The notes under the pieces: generated by a model
What the model was told of the DNA's origin: nothing
Seen by the model: only the letters and a program-made list of their open reading frames with translations
The model's database searches: none
DNA from: Bacteroidales bacterium
GTDB lineage: Bacteria > Bacteroidota > Bacteroidia > Bacteroidales > UBA10428
Length of the DNA: 60,614 nucleotides
NCBI GenBank assembly: GCA_016935435.1
Contig: JAFGQZ010000101.1
Coordinates: 1 to 60,614 of the forward strand
Direction: 5' to 3'
Shown here: positions 8,367 to 16,744 of the stretch, in pieces
Position numbering within the stretch: the stretch's first letter is position 1
Layout: every line of letters begins with the position of its first letter
Position numbers and translations under genes: made by a program

Positions 8367-8975
8367 TCACGATTTTGATTTCAACAACTTGTTAGTATCT
8401 GCTATGAACCCTAGTATTTCTTCCATTCCGTTTTTTTTTACCGATGAGGTAATGAATATATTTGGCAGGCTTTCCCATGATTCTGACAAATGAGCTTTAT
8501 ATTTTTCAATAATTATATCGACATGTGGCTGGCTAACCTTGTCGGTTTTTGTGAAAACAAACACAAAAGGCACCTGGTTTGTGCCAAGCCAGTTAATAAA
8601 ATGTAGATCGGTGTCGATAGGTTCGTGCCTCACATCGATTAACAGGAACAAACAGGCAAGGTTAATCCTTTCAAGCAGGTAGTTTTTAATCATCGGATCG
8701 AATTTGCTCTTTTCAGCTTTGGATAATTTAGCATAGCCATATCCTGGCAAATCGACCAGGAACCAGCCTTCGTTTACCAGGAAATGGTTTATCAGCCTTG
8801 TTTTTCCCGGGTTTCCTGATATTTGGGCCAGTTTTTTTCGGTTCGTAAGGGCGTTTATCAACGACGATTTGCCAACATTCGAGCGTCCAACAAAGGCATA
8901 TTCGGGCAAGCGGCTTTCGGGGCATTGTTCAACCTTTGCGCTGCTTTTAACAAAACTTACCGTTTTAATCTGCAT
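8367..8975 (-). CDS. engB: Ribosome biogenesis GTPase EngB/YihA
   Basis: An essential small GTPase family acting in large-subunit assembly and required for cell division in several bacteria. G1 is GRSNVGKSS (about 30-38), G3 is DLPGYG, G4 is TKTDK and G5 ends in SS. The ATG at 8975 gives 202 residues starting MQIKTVSF; a longer TTG start at 8996 would only deepen the overlap with manA. The start lies inside the last codons of manA (11-base overlap), so translation is probably coupled. Confidence 0.95.
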   Translation of the reverse strand: MQIKTVSFVKSSAKVEQCPESRLPEYAFVGRSNVGKSSLINALTNRKKLAQISGNPGKTRLINHFLVNEGWFLVDLPGYGYAKLSKAEKSKFDPMIKNYLLERINLACLFLLIDVRHEPIDTDLHFINWLGTNQVPFVFVFTKTDKVSQPHVDIIIEKYKAHLSESWESLPNIFITSSVKKNGMEEILGFIADTNKLLKSKS

Positions 8976-9972
8976 CTTCTTCCGGGTTATAGGCAATATA
9001 AACTTCCAACAGAGTAGCTTTTGGCAATGCTTTCAGGTAATATTGGCCCATTTCGGCCGGAATAAGTATAGTTTCGCCTTTCGAAATGGTTTCGGTTTTA
9101 TGGTCGGCGTACAGTATCTCGGCATTGCCTTCGGTGCAAATGTAAACAATAAATGAGTCGAAACCGGCCATGTCGCGTTCAATAATGTCTGTAAGCTCGA
9201 GCAGGTTTGTGGTAAAATAGTTGCAATTGGCCAGGGGAACAGGCTTATTTTGTTTATGGGCATAAGGTGTGGTATAATCTGCACAGGTATTATAATCGAT
9301 AACATCGAGGGCAAGGCTCGTATGCAGTTCGCGTGCATTGCCCATGGCATCGCGCCGGTTGTAGTCGTAAACCCTGTAAGTTATATCGGAAGTTTGCTGT
9401 ATTTCGGCAAGTAAAATACCTTTCCCAATGGCATGGATGCGTCCGGCAGGCATAAAAAAAACATCGCCCGGTTTAACGGTTATGTAATTCAATATATGGT
9501 GCAGGGTGTTGTTGTTCAGGTTCTCCAGAAAACTTTCCTTGTCGGTATTTTGCTTAAACCCGGCAATTAACTGCGAACCTGTGTCGGCCTGCATTACATA
9601 CCACATTTCTGTTTTACCGAACGAATTATGGCGTTGCATGGCTGTCTCGTCGTTTGGGTGAACTTGTATCGAGAGGTCGTCGCAGGCATCAATAAATTTA
9701 ATTAATAAGGGGAAGTTGTTGCCAAATTGGTCGAAAACCTTTTGGCCTACAAGGTCGCCCATATACACTTCAATAATTTCGGTTAGACTGTTGCCGGCAA
9801 GAAAGCCATTCGAAATAACCGATATATTGCCATTTACCCCTGAAATTTCCCAGCTTTCGCCCGATTTTTCGGTTGCTTTTTCTTTGTTGAGCAGGGTTTT
9901 GAGTTTCGAACCTCCCCAAATTAGGTCTTTAATAATGGGCTCAAATTTTAACGGGTACAGGCTGTTCATCAT
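8965..9972 (-). CDS. manA: Class I mannose-6-phosphate isomerase
   Basis: Interconverts mannose 6-phosphate and fructose 6-phosphate, feeding GDP-sugar synthesis or mannose use. A 335-residue short-form type I enzyme of two cupin domains. Visible elements are IQVHPNDE and the following KTEMWYVM (metal-binding His and Glu), the PAGRIHAIGKG turn, and the QQTSDITYRVYDYNR signature with the conserved arginine. Two adjacent ATG codons (9972 and 9969) are equivalent candidates. It leads a manA-engB operon with a strong Bacteroidetes promoter about 75 bases upstream. Confidence 0.93.
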   Translation of the reverse strand: MMNSLYPLKFEPIIKDLIWGGSKLKTLLNKEKATEKSGESWEISGVNGNISVISNGFLAGNSLTEIIEVYMGDLVGQKVFDQFGNNFPLLIKFIDACDDLSIQVHPNDETAMQRHNSFGKTEMWYVMQADTGSQLIAGFKQNTDKESFLENLNNNTLHHILNYITVKPGDVFFMPAGRIHAIGKGILLAEIQQTSDITYRVYDYNRRDAMGNARELHTSLALDVIDYNTCADYTTPYAHKQNKPVPLANCNYFTTNLLELTDIIERDMAGFDSFIVYICTEGNAEILYADHKTETISKGETILIPAEMGQYYLKALPKATLLEVYIAYNPEEDAD

Positions 9973-10371
9973 TAAGTTTATTAATCAATTTTAATATTAT
10001 TTGTAATATTTAATCCAACCGGTACCGGCCAGAAATTAATTTGCCACAAAAGTATTTAAAATAACCTATACTCGCCAAATCAAATATCAATCTGAAGTAA
10101 CTATTAAACTATATGTTGTTTTTCATAGAGGTTAAAAGGAACCATACCTTAATATATCGACACCTCTTTTTGCTTTGAAGTTGTATTTAATCAGGTTGTT
10201 ATTAAAAATGCAGTTATTGGTACTAATTAAGAAATAAGTTGCTATAAACATGATTTTCAGTTATTTTATTTTTTGAAAACAATTTGATTTTTTTATCTTC
10301 CCGTTTTAACATGCTGTGGTTTAATTAAACCTGTGTCTTGATAATATCAGGTACACACAAGACAAAAAAAA
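9973..10371. other. Divergent intergenic region with a 14-bp palindrome
   Basis: These 399 AT-rich bases separate manA (minus) from the exonuclease (plus). They hold the manA promoter on the minus strand. Near the plus-strand gene is a perfect palindrome GGTTTAATTAAACC at 10318-10331, 40 bases before the ATG, and an imperfect TGATAATATCA at about 10339-10349. I see no TAnnTTTG box serving the plus-strand gene and no small gene. Confidence 0.5.
10047..10079 (-). promoter_or_regulatory. Bacteroidetes-type promoter of manA-engB
   Basis: On the minus strand TTTG (10076-10079) is followed after exactly 21 bases by TACTTTTG (10047-10054), matching both the -33 and -7 elements of the sigma-ABfr promoter. 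Transcription should begin near 10041, giving a leader of about 70 bases. Confidence 0.7.
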
Positions 10372-11097
10372 ATGCTTGATTCGGTAAACCTTAAACAAAT
10401 ACTGTTTCTCGATATTGAAACAGTGCCCCAATTCGCAAGTTTCGACGAAATGCCGGAAAACCTCAAAAAACATTGGGAAAAGAAATCATCTTTTTTTCGC
10501 GATAGTGTCCAATCGCCGCAGGAAACCTATAACAGGGCCGGCATATATGCCGAGTTTGGTAAAATAATTTGTATTTCGGCGGGGGCAATTACCGGGGGAG
10601 CTGCCGATATGGGGTTTAAAATCAAGTCGTTTTTTGGCAGTAACGAGAAAACCCTTCTGGAGAGTTTTGCAGCTTTTGTTAACAGCCTCGAAGAAACTAA
10701 GCCGGTTTTTCTCTGCGCCCATAACGGTAAAGAATTCGATTATCCTTATATATCAAGGCGCATGCTTATAAATGGCATTGCATTGCCAAAAGCTTTTGAC
10801 ATTGCCGGCAAGAAACCATGGGAGGTACAACATATCGACACTTTGGAACTATGGAAATTTGGCGATTACAAGCATTACACCTCGCTTGATTTACTGGCTG
10901 CAGTTTTTGATATACCCAGCCCTAAGCAGCAAATCGACGGGAGCATGGTGGCAGGGGTGTATTATACCGAGAACAACCTGCCTAAAATTGTAAGCTATTG
11001 CGAAAGCGATGTGCTGGCTGTGGCACAGCTCGTTATGCGCTATATGAACCTGCCGCTCATTGAAGGGCACAGAATTAAGGTTACCGGGCAATTTTAA
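10372..11097 (+). CDS. DEDDy 3'-5' exonuclease (PolB-exo-like)
   Basis: A 241-residue predicted nuclease similar to the exonuclease domain of family B DNA polymerases (DNA_pol_B_exo2 type). The three catalytic motifs are visible: Exo I as LFLDIETVP with D14 and E16, Exo II as HNGKEFDYPYI, and Exo III as YCESDVLAVAQL with the Tyr-x3-Asp pattern. No polymerase domain is attached, so it probably acts alone in nucleic-acid trimming or repair; the substrate is unknown. Its stop codon overlaps that of the convergent hydrolase by four bases. It is a widespread standalone protein in Bacteroidetes. Confidence 0.85.
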   Translation: MLDSVNLKQILFLDIETVPQFASFDEMPENLKKHWEKKSSFFRDSVQSPQETYNRAGIYAEFGKIICISAGAITGGAADMGFKIKSFFGSNEKTLLESFAAFVNSLEETKPVFLCAHNGKEFDYPYISRRMLINGIALPKAFDIAGKKPWEVQHIDTLELWKFGDYKHYTSLDLLAAVFDIPSPKQQIDGSMVAGVYYTENNLPKIVSYCESDVLAVAQLVMRYMNLPLIEGHRIKVTGQF

Positions 11098-11888
11098 ATA
11101 AAATTCTTTACTGCCGACACAAATCTTTCAGGCTCCTCAGCATGCAGCCAATGGCCGGCATTTTCAAAAGTAACGAAGCTTGCATTTGGAAAAATATCGG
11201 GAATGGCATCCATGTCATCGATACTAATATAGGGCGATTTGCCCCCCCTGACGAACAAGGCCGGAAGCATATTTTGCAGGCCCAGTTTTATTTGCGGTAT
11301 TGCATCCAATATTTCAAAGATGTTCTTTGAAATGGCATTGGCATTTAATTGCCAGTAAAAGCCGCCATTCGTCGACCGTTTCAGGTTCTTAAGGAGGAAA
11401 CGCCTTACAGTTACATTGGCAACAAACCTTGCGAAATACCCTTCAACTTCGTTTCGGGTATGTGCAGTGTCAATGGGTGCGTTTATAAATGCCTCTGGTA
11501 CTATTTGATGAAACCTCAACAGAAGTTCAAAACCTGGTTGGTTCTGGTAAGAATAAGGAGAAATATCGACAACAATAAGTTTGTACACAACTTCGGGGTG
11601 TTGAAGTGCAAAGGCCATAGCAGTTTTTCCACCCATGGAGTGCCCCAGCAGCACAATACTGGTTAAAGCTTCGGCTTTGCAGAAACCAGCTAAGTCGGAA
11701 ACCATATCGGCATAGGAATGAGACGGGCTGTGTGGCGATTTTCCATGGTTGCGCTGGTCGGGCAGGTAAACCGTAAAACTGTCCGACAATTCACGGGCAA
11801 TGTTCATCCAGTTTTCGCCCTGACCGTAAAGCCCGTGCAAAATTACCAAAGCAGGGCCATGGCCGGTTTTGGTAAAATGCAATTTCAT
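11094..11888 (-). CDS. Alpha/beta hydrolase, YbfF-like esterase
   Basis: A 264-residue cytosolic serine hydrolase. The oxyanion-side motif [10 protein letters not shown], the strand [11 protein letters not shown], the nucleophile elbow GHSMGG and the C-terminal [12 protein letters not shown] carrying the catalytic His are all present, the set typical of YbfF and related esterases. No signal peptide. Its ATG overlaps the pdxJ stop in an ATGA junction, so the two genes are translationally coupled. Natural substrate unknown; the pairing with pdxJ does not by itself imply a role in vitamin B6 synthesis. Confidence 0.85.
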   Translation of the reverse strand: MKLHFTKTGHGPALVILHGLYGQGENWMNIARELSDSFTVYLPDQRNHGKSPHSPSHSYADMVSDLAGFCKAEALTSIVLLGHSMGGKTAMAFALQHPEVVYKLIVVDISPYSYQNQPGFELLLRFHQIVPEAFINAPIDTAHTRNEVEGYFARFVANVTVRRFLLKNLKRSTNGGFYWQLNANAISKNIFEILDAIPQIKLGLQNMLPALFVRGGKSPYISIDDMDAIPDIFPNASFVTFENAGHWLHAEEPERFVSAVKNFI

Positions 11889-12601
11889 GGGGTAAGGCAG
11901 GCAAGGTAGAGGCCAATGGTTTTCTCAAGGCCAAAATAAAGTGCATCGGCAATGAGTGCATGACCAATAGAAACTTCAAGCAGCCCGGGAATATTGTCGC
12001 CGAAAAACCTTAAGTTCATTAGGTTGAGGTCGTGCCCGGCATTAATCCCCAATTTACACTCAAGGGCAACTTTTGCAGCTTCTACAAAGGGCTTAATGGC
12101 TTTTTCCTTGTTTTGTGGGTATTGGGCTGCATAAGGCTCGGTATATAGCTCTACCCGGTCGGTACCTGCTTTTGCTGCGGCTTCTATTACAATGGGGTTG
12201 GTGCCAACAAATATCGAAGTGCGTATGTGGTGGGCTTTACATTCTTTAATTACCTCATTTAAAAAGGCATGGTACTTAACTGTGTCCCAACCCTGGTTAG
12301 AGGTCAATGCATCGGGGGCATCTGGCACCAGGGTTACCTGGTGGGGTTTTACTGTTGTTACCAGTTTTATAAACTCAACCGACGGGTACCCTTCGATGTT
12401 AAATTCTGTGGCAAGGGCAGGCTTAAGTTCAAAAACATCGCTGCGGCGAATGTGCCTTTCATCGGGGCGCGGATGTACAGTAATTCCCTGTGCACCGAAC
12501 TTTTCACAATCCAGGGCAGTCTGCAATACATTCGGAATGTTTCCGCCCCTGGAGTTCCTCAATGTTGCAATTTTGTTTATATTTACACTTAGTCTGGCCA
12601 T
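11885..12601 (-). CDS. pdxJ: Pyridoxine 5'-phosphate synthase
   Basis: Last step of the DXP-dependent vitamin B6 pathway, joining 3-amino-2-oxopropyl phosphate and 1-deoxyxylulose 5-phosphate. The ATG at 12601 yields 238 residues beginning [16 protein letters not shown], the standard PdxJ start and length; a frame extension of 36 codons upstream would run into the divergent CBS gene. Conserved parts include the HPRPDERHI phosphate-binding segment, VTLVPD and the C-terminal NAGHDL and [11 protein letters not shown]. It overlaps the downstream hydrolase by four bases. Confidence 0.95.
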   Translation of the reverse strand: MARLSVNINKIATLRNSRGGNIPNVLQTALDCEKFGAQGITVHPRPDERHIRRSDVFELKPALATEFNIEGYPSVEFIKLVTTVKPHQVTLVPDAPDALTSNQGWDTVKYHAFLNEVIKECKAHHIRTSIFVGTNPIVIEAAAKAGTDRVELYTEPYAAQYPQNKEKAIKPFVEAAKVALECKLGINAGHDLNLMNLRFFGDNIPGLLEVSIGHALIADALYFGLEKTIGLYLACLTP

Positions 12602-12616
12602 TAAATTTGAATAAAA

Positions 12617-12624
12617 TAATTTTG
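12617..12624 (+). promoter_or_regulatory. -7 box for the CBS-domain gene
   Basis: TAATTTTG is a full TAnnTTTG match, 36 bases before the ATG at 12661, with TCTG (three of four) at 12593-12596 and a 20-base spacer. The promoter overlaps the first codons of the divergent pdxJ, so the two genes may interfere. Confidence 0.5.
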
Positions 12625-12660
12625 GCCTAAAATTAGTAGTATTTTCTTTAAACACCGGAA

Positions 12661-13326
12661 ATGCTTGCAAAAGATTTGATATCGGACGTAGTACCTGCCC
12701 TGAAAACATCCGACAGCGGCCAAAAAGCCTTATACTGGATGGATATTTTTCGTATATCGCATTTGCCTATTGTTAACAACGAAGATTTTCTGGGGCTTAT
12801 TTCCGATAAAGACATTTACGACCATAATATGGCCGAAGAGCCCATAGGCAACCACAGCCTGTCGCTTTTCAGCCCTTTTGTAACTGCCGGCCAGCATGTT
12901 TACGAAGTTATGGAGGTGGCATCGGAACTACAGCTTTCTGTTGTGCCAGTGCTCGACGACGAAAACAGGTACCAGGGCGTTATTACCCTCAACGATTTGT
13001 TGTATTATTTTGCCGATGTTTCGGCATTGAAGCAGCCGGGCGGAATTATTGTACTGGAACTTAACTCTAACGATTATTCGCTTACACAGATAGCCCAAAT
13101 CGTGGAAAGCAACGATGCCAAAATTCTGAGCAGTTATATTACCAGCTCGCACCAGACCACTAAAATGGAAGTAACACTTAAAATTAACAGGAAAGACTTA
13201 ACGGCTATAGTGCAAACTTTTCTGAGGTATAATTACACTATAAAGGCATCGTTTATGGATGAAAACGATTTAAATTCGCTCTACGAAAACCGTTATGAGT
13301 CGTTTATGAAATACCTTAGTATTTAA
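12661..13326 (+). CDS. CBS-domain protein with ACT-like tail
   Basis: A 221-residue cytosolic protein with two CBS motifs (about 1-60 and 70-125), which usually bind adenosine nucleotides as an energy or ligand sensor, followed by a C-terminal ferredoxin-like ACT-type region (about 135-210, [20 protein letters not shown]). It has no catalytic domain. It lies divergently from pdxJ and upstream of nadK with a 116-base gap containing a separate -7 box. Proteins of this shape are common in Bacteroidetes and have no established partner that I can name. Confidence 0.8.
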   Translation: MLAKDLISDVVPALKTSDSGQKALYWMDIFRISHLPIVNNEDFLGLISDKDIYDHNMAEEPIGNHSLSLFSPFVTAGQHVYEVMEVASELQLSVVPVLDDENRYQGVITLNDLLYYFADVSALKQPGGIIVLELNSNDYSLTQIAQIVESNDAKILSSYITSSHQTTKMEVTLKINRKDLTAIVQTFLRYNYTIKASFMDENDLNSLYENRYESFMKYLSI

Positions 13327-13346
13327 TTTAATATCATTGAATTGTT

Positions 13347-13354
13347 TACTTTTG
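13347..13354 (+). promoter_or_regulatory. -7 box for nadK
   Basis: TACTTTTG is a full TAnnTTTG match, 88 bases before the nadK ATG, with TTTA in the -33 region. Downstream in the leader is a short hairpin around AACCCTGT/ACAGGTT (about 13408-13428) without a T-tract. Confidence 0.45.
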
Positions 13355-13442
13355 GTGCACCAATATGACTTGCTTGTTTTGTGACAGAAAACATTTTTTT
13401 ATCAAAAAAACCCTGTGTTGTACAGGTTAAAGAGTTGGTTTA

Positions 13443-14324
13443 ATGAAAATTGCAATATTTGGAATTAAAATTTCACCCGATTTTCAATCTTGTATAATCG
13501 AGCTTTTTGAGAAGCTTAGGGAACATAAGGTGCAAATTTATATCTTTAAGCCATTCTACGGATATATTGCTAAACATGCCGATTGTAACTGGTTTTCCTG
13601 TAATTTCTTTTCATCTCCCGAAGAAGCCCCCGATGATATCGATTTTCTAATAAGCATTGGCGGCGACGGCACTTTTCTCGAAAGCATGCGTTACCTTAAA
13701 AGTTCAAAAATACCCGTTATAGGGCTTAATTCGGGCCGGTTGGGGTATCTTGCCAACATTAGCAGCGATGAAATTTCACATTCCATCGACACATTGTTCC
13801 GTAAAGATTATAAAATAGAAGAACGTACACTGTTAAGGGTCGAAAGCAATATTCCCCTATTTGATGGTTACAGTTTTGCCCTAAACGAGGTTACGATACA
13901 AAAATCCGATTCCTCGCTTATTGCCATCGACACCTGGATTAACGATGAATTTATAAATACATACTGGACCGACGGCCTTATAATTGCAACCCCTACAGGG
14001 TCAACTGCGTATGCATTGAGTGTCGGGGGGCCAATTGTAGTGCCTGGCTCAGGAAACTTTATTCTTGCACCGATTGCGTCTCATAACCTCTCGGTAAGGC
14101 CAATGGTTGTGCCCGACAATGTGCTTATAAAAATGGTTGTCAAACCCCGGAGCGGTTCGTTTCTTGTAACGGCCGATAACCGTACCATGATTCTGAACAT
14201 GAACAGTGCAGAATTGTTTGTACGTAAGTCGAAATTTAGGTTAAAAATGCTCAAATTGCCTTATAATAATTATTATCAAACACTTAGAAATAAATTGATG
14301 TGGGGTATGGACAAAAGGAATTAG
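13443..14324 (+). CDS. nadK: NAD kinase
   Basis: Phosphorylates NAD to NADP with ATP. A 293-residue protein with the GGDGTFLES motif, the NSGRLGYLAN segment, the NEVTIQ motif and the glycine-rich TPTGSTAYALSVGGPIV stretch, all diagnostic of the family. It is followed by the envelope block starting at 14392, in the same orientation with a 67-base gap. From memory nadK often sits beside the porG-uppS-bamA cluster in this phylum, in line with the order here. Confidence 0.95.
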   Translation: MKIAIFGIKISPDFQSCIIELFEKLREHKVQIYIFKPFYGYIAKHADCNWFSCNFFSSPEEAPDDIDFLISIGGDGTFLESMRYLKSSKIPVIGLNSGRLGYLANISSDEISHSIDTLFRKDYKIEERTLLRVESNIPLFDGYSFALNEVTIQKSDSSLIAIDTWINDEFINTYWTDGLIIATPTGSTAYALSVGGPIVVPGSGNFILAPIASHNLSVRPMVVPDNVLIKMVVKPRSGSFLVTADNRTMILNMNSAELFVRKSKFRLKMLKLPYNNYYQTLRNKLMWGMDKRN

Positions 14325-14391
14325 AAACAACAGTGAAATTGAACCAAATTTTATAATATTGTGAAAAACAGGAAATTTTATTCAGTTTAAA

Positions 14392-15192
14392 ATGTGCCAT
14401 AGAAAGAAAATACATATTATACTACTAGTCCTGATAATAGTTTTACTGTTTGCAGAAAACTCTTACGGGCAGCGATGGAAGCTTCGTCGGTACGAAGTTG
14501 GCGGAGGAATTGGGGTAGCCCAGGTTTTTGGCGATATTGGTGGCACTATGAGCCCACAAAACTGGATGGGCCTAAAAGATATTAGCCTTTCGGAAACCAG
14601 AATGTCATTTAATGCTTTTGCCCGATATAAAATTCAGCCCAAATACGCTGTTAAGTCGGTATTGCATTTAGGTTTTGCAACCGGCGACGATAAAAACTCC
14701 AAAAACGAAATAAGGGGAAACCAATATCGCACATTTTTAGCCGAGTTTGCCGGCCAGTTTGAATATTATTTCGTTCAGGAAGAAAAACGCTACCGTTCAT
14801 CGGGCATTTATAACCGGCGCGGTATGTTAAACGATTATAGCCGTATCGCATTTTATGGTTTTGCAGGCCTAGGGGTTCTTTATTCAAAGAGTACTCACGA
14901 ATACCCATTACTGCGGCCCAACGATTCCTTTAAAGCCACAGCCACAATTTGCCCTGTAATACCCCTGGGAATTGGGGCAAAGTATATTATCGACAGCCGG
15001 TATTCTTTTAGTGCAGAATTGGGTTACCGTTATGCTTTCTCCGATTATGTCGAAGGGTACAAAAATATTGTTTATTCCAGGTTTAACGACGTATATTATT
15101 TTCTCGACCTGTCGGTTACTTACAGGCTAAAAACCACAACCCGTAACCTTCCGGCAATTATCGACAGGCGTTATAAAAGGTATGGGTATTAA
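14392..15192 (+). CDS. Predicted outer-membrane beta-barrel protein
   Basis: A 266-residue protein with an N-terminal signal peptide (hydrophobic 8-21, cleavage after the NSYGQ region) and alternating aromatic/hydrophobic strands ending in a C-terminal aromatic residue, as in small outer-membrane barrels. It resembles the DUF6089 type by general pattern (FGDIGG near the N-terminus, repeated Tyr-rich strands). It lies just before the porG-like gene, which also looks DUF6089-like, so the two may be distant paralogues from a tandem duplication. A role in type IX secretion is guilt by association only. Confidence 0.7.
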   Translation: MCHRKKIHIILLVLIIVLLFAENSYGQRWKLRRYEVGGGIGVAQVFGDIGGTMSPQNWMGLKDISLSETRMSFNAFARYKIQPKYAVKSVLHLGFATGDDKNSKNEIRGNQYRTFLAEFAGQFEYYFVQEEKRYRSSGIYNRRGMLNDYSRIAFYGFAGLGVLYSKSTHEYPLLRPNDSFKATATICPVIPLGIGAKYIIDSRYSFSAELGYRYAFSDYVEGYKNIVYSRFNDVYYFLDLSVTYRLKTTTRNLPAIIDRRYKRYGY

Positions 15193-15311
15193 TTTTTGTT
15201 GCCACTTATTGCCCGATTTAACTTTTTTTGTGTTTTTTTGCTAAAAATTCGCAAAGAAGGCGCTAAAAAGCTGCACCGAAACGTTTAATATTGCGAGTAA
15301 TATTTTAGCCA

Positions 15312-15965
15312 ATGAAACAATCGATTTTACTGGTGTTTTTTTTTCTGTTTGGGGCAAGTGCCTTCTCCCAGCGTAAAGCCGATATAGGTATTACCGGCGG
15401 AACAGGCTATTATCAGGGCGACATAAACCCTACATTTCTGTTCTATAGCCCTAAGTATAATATCGGGCCTGTTTTCAGGTATAATTTCAATGGAAGATAT
15501 TCATTAAGGATTCAGGCTATATATGCCAATATTACAGGCAGCGATTCTGATTTCGATTATGTAGTAACAAAAAGAAAGTATCCGGTTTCGTTCAGCAACC
15601 ACATGGTAAATGTTGCAGCCCAGGCCGAATACAATTTTTTTAAATATCAGACGGGCATCAATGCCGGTGAATGGTCGCCTTATATGTTTGGCGGTTTTGG
15701 ATATTCAATTGTTTTTAGCGGCATTTCGCCATCGCACCTTACCATGCCTTTTGGCATAGGGGCAAAGCTCAATGTTACCCGAAGGATGAGCGCTGGTGTA
15801 CAATGGGGTTACAATAAAACCTTCAACGATAAATTCGATGGCGCAGCATGGCCGGTAGGCAATAATGGAACCTTAATGTTCAATAACGATTGGTACAGCT
15901 TTTTAAATATTTTTATTACCTATAAGTTTTTTAAATTTGCAGCCGATTGTCCGACTTACGATTAG
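15312..15965 (+). CDS. porG: PorG-like type IX secretion barrel (DUF6089)
   Basis: A 217-residue protein with a clear signal peptide (MKQSILLVFFFLFGASAFSQ) and a predicted small beta-barrel with the FMxGGFGYS-like strand patterns of DUF6089. The order porG-uppS-bamA-skp-skp is the one I recall around PG0189 (PorG) of Porphyromonas gingivalis, where PorG is an outer-membrane part of the type IX machine that docks the PorK/N ring. The symbol rests on family plus gene order; no porK-porN genes are in the window. Only 10 bases separate it from uppS, so it is co-transcribed with it. Confidence 0.7.
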   Translation: MKQSILLVFFFLFGASAFSQRKADIGITGGTGYYQGDINPTFLFYSPKYNIGPVFRYNFNGRYSLRIQAIYANITGSDSDFDYVVTKRKYPVSFSNHMVNVAAQAEYNFFKYQTGINAGEWSPYMFGGFGYSIVFSGISPSHLTMPFGIGAKLNVTRRMSAGVQWGYNKTFNDKFDGAAWPVGNNGTLMFNNDWYSFLNIFITYKFFKFAADCPTYD

Positions 15966-15975
15966 AAATTAATTA

Positions 15976-16737
15976 ATGATTACAAAAGAACAAATAGCAT
16001 CAAAGCACCTTCCGGGCCATATAGCAATTATTATGGACGGTAACGGTCGTTGGGCAAGGCAAAAGGGCAACCCGCGTGTTTTTGGGCATAAAAACGGTGT
16101 GGCCGCTGTTCGCGATACCGTTGAGGCTTCGGCAGAGCTTGGGGTTAAATACCTGACACTCTATGCTTTCTCTACCGAAAACTGGAACCGGCCGCGTACC
16201 GAAGTGGATGCACTTATGTCGTTATTGGTTACAACCATTAATAAAGAAACCAAAACATTAATGGACAACAACGTTAGGCTTCTGGCAATTGGCGATTTGG
16301 AATCGCTCCCGGCAAATGTTGCCAAAAACCTAAAAGCTGCCATCGAAAAAACTTCAACAAATACAGGTTTGAACCTGGTGCTGGCTTTGAGTTACAGTGC
16401 CCGTTGGGAAATTGTTAATGCTGTGAAGAAAATTGCCGCCGATGTGGCAGCCAAAAAGTTTGTTGTTAACGATATCGACAACGAAATTTTTTCAAATGCC
16501 CTCACAACATGCAACATACCCGACCCTGAACTGCTAATCAGGACCAGCGGGGAAAACCGTATTAGCAATTTCCTACTATGGCAGATAGCTTATGCCGAAT
16601 TGTATTTTACCCCCACACTTTGGCCCGATTTCAGGCGCGAACACCTCTATGCTGCAATAGCCGACTACCAGGGCCGCGAACGCCGGTTCGGAAAAACAAG
16701 CGAACAAATTTCAGAAAATGTCAATGCTAAAGGCTAA
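15976..16737 (+). CDS. uppS: Undecaprenyl diphosphate synthase
   Basis: Cis-prenyltransferase making the C55 lipid carrier for peptidoglycan and surface glycans. At 253 residues it has all family blocks: IAIIMDGNGRWA with the catalytic Asp, the LYAFSTENWNRP segment, LALSYSARWE and the C-terminal IRTSGENRISNFLLWQ and WPDF. The stop is seven bases before the bamA start, so the genes are co-transcribed, coupling lipid-carrier synthesis with barrel assembly. Confidence 0.96.
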   Translation: MITKEQIASKHLPGHIAIIMDGNGRWARQKGNPRVFGHKNGVAAVRDTVEASAELGVKYLTLYAFSTENWNRPRTEVDALMSLLVTTINKETKTLMDNNVRLLAIGDLESLPANVAKNLKAAIEKTSTNTGLNLVLALSYSARWEIVNAVKKIAADVAAKKFVVNDIDNEIFSNALTTCNIPDPELLIRTSGENRISNFLLWQIAYAELYFTPTLWPDFRREHLYAAIADYQGRERRFGKTSEQISENVNAKG

Positions 16738-16744
16738 TTTAAAC

